A DNA stretch of 64,000 bases, from positions 117,804-181,803 of the forward strand of contig NZ_BMUA01000017.1 of NCBI RefSeq assembly GCF_014649955.1, given 5' to 3'. Within the stretch, counting starts at the first letter, position 1; the number at the start of each line of letters is the position of its first letter. The translations under genes were made by a program, and so were the position numbers. This DNA is from Streptomyces violascens (GTDB taxonomy: Bacteria; Actinomycetota; Actinomycetes; Streptomycetales; Streptomycetaceae). Positions 59,938-64,000 of this stretch are shown here, piece by piece. Below the pieces are notes generated by a model, which ran no database searches, was not told where the DNA came from, and was given only the letters and a program-made list of their open reading frames with translations.

Positions 59938-60049
59938 TTGCCATTTCCATATGACTCGCAGTCGACGGAAGGGCCGGTTAGCGCGGGCCCCGCCGACGGA
60001 GACCCCAGCACAGCAGAAGTAGCAACTGCACTTGCATTAAGGGGAAGCC

Positions 60050-62044
60050 ATGACAGCGACGACCGACGGAAGCACCGGGGCCCCGCGGCCCCGGGCCGCC
60101 GCGGCCAGTGCAACAACCGGGGTCGCCCCCGGCGCGGACGCGGTACTCGGCGCCGCCCGGCAGGCCGCCGAGCGCGGCGTCGGGCATCTGCTCGCGAGGC
60201 AGGACGCCCAGGGCTGGTGGAAGGGCGACCTGGAGACCAACGTCACCATGGACGCCGAGGATCTGATGCTGCGTCAGTTCCTGGGGATCCAGGACGAGAA
60301 GACGCTCCGGGCGGCCGGTCTCTTCATCCGGGGCGAGCAGCGCGACGACGGAACCTGGGCCACCTTCTACGGCGGCCCGGGCGAGCTCTCCACCACCATC
60401 GAGGCCTACGTCGCGCTCAGGCTGGCCGGAGACCGGCCCGAGGACGCGCACATGGCCCGCGCCTCCGCCTGGATCAGGGCACAGGGAGGAATCGCCGCCG
60501 CCCGGGTCTTCACCCGCATCTGGCTGGCCCTGTTCGGCTGGTGGAAGTGGGACGACCTGCCCGAGCTGCCGCCCGAGCTGATCTTCCTGCCCAAGTGGGT
60601 CCCGCTCAACATCTACGACTTCGGCTGCTGGGCCCGGCAGACCATCGTGCCGCTCACGGTGGTCTCGGCCAAGCGGCCGGTACGGCCCGCCCCCTTCGCG
60701 CTCGACGAGCTGCACACCGACCCCCGGCGCCCCAATCCGGTCAAACCCCTTGCCCCGGTGGCGAGTTGGGACGGCGTGTTCCAGCGGCTCGACAAGGTGC
60801 TGCACGCGTACCACAAGGTGGCCCCCCGCAAACTGCGCCGGACCGCGATGCGCAGCGCCGCCCGCTGGATCGTCGAACGCCAGGAGAACGACGGCTGCTG
60901 GGGCGGCATCCAGCCCCCCGCCGTGTACTCGGTGATCGCCCTGCACCTGCTCGGCTACGACCTCCAACACCCTGTCATGCGGGCCGGGTTGGAGTCCTTG
61001 GACCGGTTCGCGGTGTGGCGCGAGGACGGTGCCCGGATGATCGAGGCCTGCCAGTCCCCGGTGTGGGACACCTGCCTGGCCGTCATCGCGCTTGCCGACG
61101 CGGGCGTACCGGCCGACCACCCCGCCCTCGTCAGGGCCGTCGACTGGATGCTGGACGAGGAGATCACCCGGCCCGGCGACTGGGCGGTGCGCAGACCCGG
61201 GCTTCCGCCGGGCGGCTGGGCGTTCGAGTTCCACAACGACAACTACCCGGACATCGACGACACCGCCGAGGTGATCCTGGCGCTGCGCCGCGTCCAGCAC
61301 CCGCAGCAGGACCGGGTCGACGCCGCCATCGCCCGCGGGGTGCGCTGGAACCTCGGCATGCAGTCGAAGAACGGCGCCTGGGGCGCGTTCGACGCCGACA
61401 ACACCAGCGCCTTCCCCAACCGGCTGCCCTTCTGCGACTTCGGGGAGGTCATCGACCCGCCGTCGGCCGACGTCACCGCGCACGTCGTGGAGATGCTCGC
61501 CTACGAGGGCAAGTCGCACGATCCGCGCACCCGGCGCGGCATCGAGTGGCTGCTTGCCGAACAGGAGGCCAACGGCGCCTGGTTCGGGCGCTGGGGCGTC
61601 AACTACGTATACGGCACAGGGTCGGTGGTGCCTGCCCTCACCGCCGCCGGGATCCCCGCCTCGCACCCCGCGATCCGCCGCGCGGTCGGCTGGCTGGAGT
61701 CCGTGCAGAACGACGACGGCGGCTGGGGTGAGGACCTGCGCTCCTACGGCGAGACCGAATGGGTGGGCCGCGGCCCCTCCACCGCCTCGCAGACCGCCTG
61801 GGCGCTGCTCGCGCTGCTCGCGGCGGGGGAGCGGGACGGCAAGGCCGTCGAGCGCGGCATCGCCTGGCTCGCCGAGACCCAGCGCGAGGACGGCTCCTGG
61901 GACGAGCCGTACTTCACCGGCACCGGATTTCCCCGGGACTTCTCGATCAACTACCACCTCTACCGGCAGGTCTTCCCGCTGACCGCGCTCGGCCGCTACG
62001 TCCATGGAGAACCGTTCTCTCCCAACAGCACCAAGGGGAGTTGA
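60050..62044 (+). CDS. shc: squalene-hopene cyclase
   Basis: A 664-residue membrane-associated cyclase that folds squalene into hopene and hopanol. The protonating DxDD motif is DIDD at 401-404 (NYPDIDDTAEVILALRR). Several QW repeats are visible, including QENDGCWGGIQPP, QSKNGAWGAFDADN, EQEANGAWFGRWG, QNDDGGWGEDL and QREDGSWDEPYFTGTGFPRDF. The length fits the family, with an extra Ala-rich N-terminal 30 residues. The ATG at 60050 follows AGGGGAAGCC. Its stop shares a base with the hpnG start (TGATG). Confidence 0.97.
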   Translation: MTATTDGSTGAPRPRAAAASATTGVAPGADAVLGAARQAAERGVGHLLARQDAQGWWKGDLETNVTMDAEDLMLRQFLGIQDEKTLRAAGLFIRGEQRDDGTWATFYGGPGELSTTIEAYVALRLAGDRPEDAHMARASAWIRAQGGIAAARVFTRIWLALFGWWKWDDLPELPPELIFLPKWVPLNIYDFGCWARQTIVPLTVVSAKRPVRPAPFALDELHTDPRRPNPVKPLAPVASWDGVFQRLDKVLHAYHKVAPRKLRRTAMRSAARWIVERQENDGCWGGIQPPAVYSVIALHLLGYDLQHPVMRAGLESLDRFAVWREDGARMIEACQSPVWDTCLAVIALADAGVPADHPALVRAVDWMLDEEITRPGDWAVRRPGLPPGGWAFEFHNDNYPDIDDTAEVILALRRVQHPQQDRVDAAIARGVRWNLGMQSKNGAWGAFDADNTSAFPNRLPFCDFGEVIDPPSADVTAHVVEMLAYEGKSHDPRTRRGIEWLLAEQEANGAWFGRWGVNYVYGTGSVVPALTAAGIPASHPAIRRAVGWLESVQNDDGGWGEDLRSYGETEWVGRGPSTASQTAWALLALLAAGERDGKAVERGIAWLAETQREDGSWDEPYFTGTGFPRDFSINYHLYRQVFPLTALGRYVHGEPFSPNSTKGS

Positions 62045-62688
62045 TGGACACACCCCAGGCCCCGGAGCCCGTTCCGCTGGTGATCGCCTGTGCGCTCACC
62101 CTCGAGCGGTTCGCGCTGCGGGGCGCCCGTGGCGGCTCGGCCGGGCCCGTCACCGTGCTGCGTAGCGGCATGGGCCCCCGGGCCGCCGAACGCGCCGTCG
62201 TCCGGACCCTTTACGGGGATCGGATGCGCGACGCGGCGGTCATCGCCTCAGGCTTCTGCGCCGGCCTCGTCCCCGGGATGCACCCCGGGGACCTGGTCGT
62301 CGCCGAGGAAACCCGCGACCCGCGCGGCACCACGCTGTGCAGCGACATCGAGGTGCTCGCCAAGGCGCTCGCCGAGGCGCTGCCGGGCCGCACCGTCCAC
62401 ACCGGCCCCCTCACCGGGTCCGACCACGTCGTACGGGGCCCGGAGCGGGCCGATCTGCGGGCGACCGGGGCGATCGCGGTGGACATGGAGTCCGCCGCCA
62501 CGCTCTGGGCCGCCCAGCAGGCCGGACCGCGCCCGGTTGCGGCCGTACGGGTGGTCGTGGACGCTCCAGAACATGAACTCGTCCGGATTGGCACGGTGCG
62601 CGGTGGAATATCAGCCTTCCGCGTTCTTCGTGCCGTCCTTCCCGCTTTCTTTGAATGGCACCGTTCTTTGCTGCTCCCCAGGAGGTGA
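62044..62688 (+). CDS. hpnG: HpnG, adenosylhopane nucleosidase
   Basis: A 214-residue nucleoside phosphorylase-fold protein. It starts with LVIACALTLERFALRG, has ASGFCAGLVPGMHPGDLVVAEE near 75 and the ribose-contacting motif AIAVDMESAATLW near 152. HpnG removes adenine from adenosylhopane to give ribosylhopane on the way to bacteriohopanetetrol-type side chains. The ATG overlaps the cyclase stop, and hpnH follows after 5 bases, which matches the enzyme that makes its substrate. Confidence 0.92.
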   Translation: MDTPQAPEPVPLVIACALTLERFALRGARGGSAGPVTVLRSGMGPRAAERAVVRTLYGDRMRDAAVIASGFCAGLVPGMHPGDLVVAEETRDPRGTTLCSDIEVLAKALAEALPGRTVHTGPLTGSDHVVRGPERADLRATGAIAVDMESAATLWAAQQAGPRPVAAVRVVVDAPEHELVRIGTVRGGISAFRVLRAVLPAFFEWHRSLLLPRR

Positions 62689-62693
62689 GCCAG

Positions 62694-63716
62694 ATGGCCA
62701 TGCCGCTTCGTCAGTCCATCAGGGTCGGGACCTATCTTTTTGAACAGAAGTTGCGGAGGCGTGAGAAGTTCCCGCTGATCGTCGAGCTGGAACCGCTCTT
62801 CGCCTGCAACCTGAAGTGCGAGGGCTGCGGAAAGATCCAGCATCCGGCCGGGATTCTGAAGCAACGGATGCCGGTTGCCCAGGCCGTCGGAGCGGTCCTG
62901 GAATCCGGTGCGCCGATGGTCTCCATCGCGGGCGGCGAGCCTCTGATGCACCCTCAGATCGATGAGATCGTGCGGCAGTTGGTGGCCAGGAGGAAGTACG
63001 TCTTCCTGTGCACCAACGCGCTTTTGATGCGCAAGAAGCTGGAGAAGTTCAAGCCGTCGCCGTACTTCGCCTTCGCCGTGCACATCGACGGGCTGCGCGA
63101 GCGGCACGACGAGTCCGTGGCGAAGGAGGGGGTGTTCGACGAGGCCGTGGAGGCGATCAAGGAGGCAAAGCGGCAGGGCTTCCGGGTCACCACCAACTCG
63201 ACCTTCTTCAACACCGACACCCCGCAGACCATCATCGAGGTGCTCAACTTCCTCAACGACGACCTCAAGGTCGACGAGATGATGATCTCGCCCGCGTACG
63301 CCTACGAGAAGGCCCCCGACCAGGAGCACTTCCTGGGCGTCGAGCAGACCAGGGAGCTCTTCAAGAAGGCCTTCGCCGGTGGCAACCGGGCGCGCTGGCG
63401 GCTCAACCACTCGCCGCTCTTCCTGGACTTCCTGGAGGGCAAGGCCGACTTCCCGTGCACGGCGTGGGCGATCCCCAACTACTCGCTCTTCGGCTGGCAG
63501 CGGCCCTGCTACCTGATGAGCGACGGATATGTGCCGACGTACCGGCAGCTCGTCGAGGAGACCGACTGGGACAAGTACGGCCGGGGCAAGGACGAGCGGT
63601 GCGCGAACTGCATGGCGCACTGCGGCTACGAGCCGACCGCCGTGCTCGCGACCATGGGGTCCCTGAAGGAGTCGCTGCGGGCGGTCCGCGAGACCGTCCA
63701 GGGAAACCGCGGGTGA
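62694..63716 (+). CDS. hpnH: HpnH, radical SAM adenosylhopane synthase
   Basis: A 340-residue radical SAM enzyme. The iron-sulfur cysteines are C38, C42 and C45 (FACNLKCEGCGK). SIAGGEPLMHPQ is the SAM-contacting GGE motif, and a C-terminal Cys cluster is seen in DERCANCMAHCGYEPTA. It adds the 5'-deoxyadenosyl group to hopene. The ATG at 62694 has AGGAGG about 8 bases upstream, one of the best ribosome sites in the operon. Four bases separate its stop from the ispG start. Confidence 0.95.
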   Translation: MAMPLRQSIRVGTYLFEQKLRRREKFPLIVELEPLFACNLKCEGCGKIQHPAGILKQRMPVAQAVGAVLESGAPMVSIAGGEPLMHPQIDEIVRQLVARRKYVFLCTNALLMRKKLEKFKPSPYFAFAVHIDGLRERHDESVAKEGVFDEAVEAIKEAKRQGFRVTTNSTFFNTDTPQTIIEVLNFLNDDLKVDEMMISPAYAYEKAPDQEHFLGVEQTRELFKKAFAGGNRARWRLNHSPLFLDFLEGKADFPCTAWAIPNYSLFGWQRPCYLMSDGYVPTYRQLVEETDWDKYGRGKDERCANCMAHCGYEPTAVLATMGSLKESLRAVRETVQGNRG

Positions 63717-63720
63717 TGTC

Positions 63721-64000
63721 GTGAGCCTCGGAGAGCCGGTCTCCCTGGGGCTCCCCGCGCTGCCGGCCCGGCCGCCGGCGGTGCGCCGCCTCTCGCGGCG
63801 CATCCAGGTCGGGTCGGTGGCGGTCGGCGGGGACGCACCCGTCTCGGTGCAGTCCATGACCACGACGAGGACGTCGGACATCGGTGCGACGTTGCAGCAG
63901 ATCGCCGAGTTGACGGCGTCGGGCTGTCAGATCGTGCGTGTCGCCTGTCCGACGCAGGACGATGCGGATGCGCTGGCGACGATCGCGCGGAAGTCGCAGA
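63721..64000 (+). CDS. ispG: IspG (HMBDP synthase), N-terminal part only
   Basis: The first 93 codons run to the window edge. They read VSLGEPVSLGLPALPAR and then SRRIQVGSVAVGGDAPVSVQ, SMTTTRTSDIGATLQQIAEL and GCQIVRVACP, which is the TIM-barrel start of IspG. IspG makes the MEP-pathway intermediate HMBPP with a 4Fe-4S cluster. The GTG at 63721 is the first usable start; the ATG at 63716 meets a stop after two codons. Many streptomycetes keep a second ispG in the hopanoid cluster, and this would be that copy. The extended N-terminus before SRRIQVG fits such copies. Confidence 0.93.
   Translation, partial: MSLGEPVSLGLPALPARPPAVRRLSRRIQVGSVAVGGDAPVSVQSMTTTRTSDIGATLQQIAELTASGCQIVRVACPTQDDADALATIARKSQ

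Overview
This is a 64 kb chromosomal window from a Streptomyces or very close relative. The evidence is uniformly high GC with strong third-position GC, many GTG and TTG starts, a WhiB-type regulator, an SsgA-like sporulation protein, a single rare TTA (bldA-type) codon, and a hopanoid operon in the actinobacterial order. From memory, the block from about 40.6 kb to the right edge follows the S. coelicolor order around SCO6745 to SCO6767. I could not check that here.

Left part (1-9.5 kb): the tail of an Mce-type lipid-uptake cluster (two Mce-associated proteins and a lytic transglycosylase whose signal peptide carries a TTA codon); a divergent DNA ligase and LigD-type polymerase pair; a SIS-domain sugar isomerase-like gene divergent from a GntR/UTRA regulator; a two-domain VOC protein; a WhiB-like protein; and a GMC oxidoreductase. 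From 9.5 to 17.4 kb: an acyl-ACP desaturase with a tandem palindromic operator, an ABC-F protein behind an attenuator-like leader with a 12-codon upstream ORF, an SsgA-like protein and several small housekeeping genes. From 17.6 to 24.2 kb: a beta-oxidation operon (CoA-transferase, acyl-CoA dehydrogenase, thiolase, FadB-type fusion) with a convergent MerR regulator. The operon and the regulator share a candidate operator.

Middle part (24.4-46 kb): a secreted sphingomyelinase, an orphan ATP-synthase-b-like protein, an MpaB-type oxygenase, a LacI regulator, three secreted peptidases (M1, S15, M14) beside a D-amino-acid oxidase-like gene, a stand-alone type II thioesterase, a second ABC-F protein, Tex, an SCO6745-family protein under a TetR-type palindrome, a run of three DJ-1/PfpI genes, an enoyl-CoA hydratase, an HdeD-like membrane protein and an RsbW-like kinase domain. 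Many of these genes show a -10 hexamer only 6-8 bases before the start codon, so leaderless mRNAs look common.

Right part (46-64 kb): isopentenyl-diphosphate isomerase and a CDF metal transporter, then two co-directional envelope operons. The first (48.1-55.05 kb) has two CDP-alcohol phosphotransferases, a LicC/IPCT-like nucleotidyltransferase, an sn-glycerol-1-phosphate dehydrogenase homologue, a family 2 glycosyltransferase and a TagGH/Wzm-Wzt-type ABC exporter. Together they look like a self-contained route to an exported phospho-alcohol glycopolymer or lipid, and this is the best candidate for an undescribed system here. The second (55.4-64 kb) is the hopanoid operon: hpnC, hpnD, a 46-codon DUF6380-like gene, hpnE, a polyprenyl synthase, squalene-hopene cyclase, hpnG, hpnH and the start of ispG. 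No rRNA, tRNA, CRISPR array, insertion sequence or prophage was seen.
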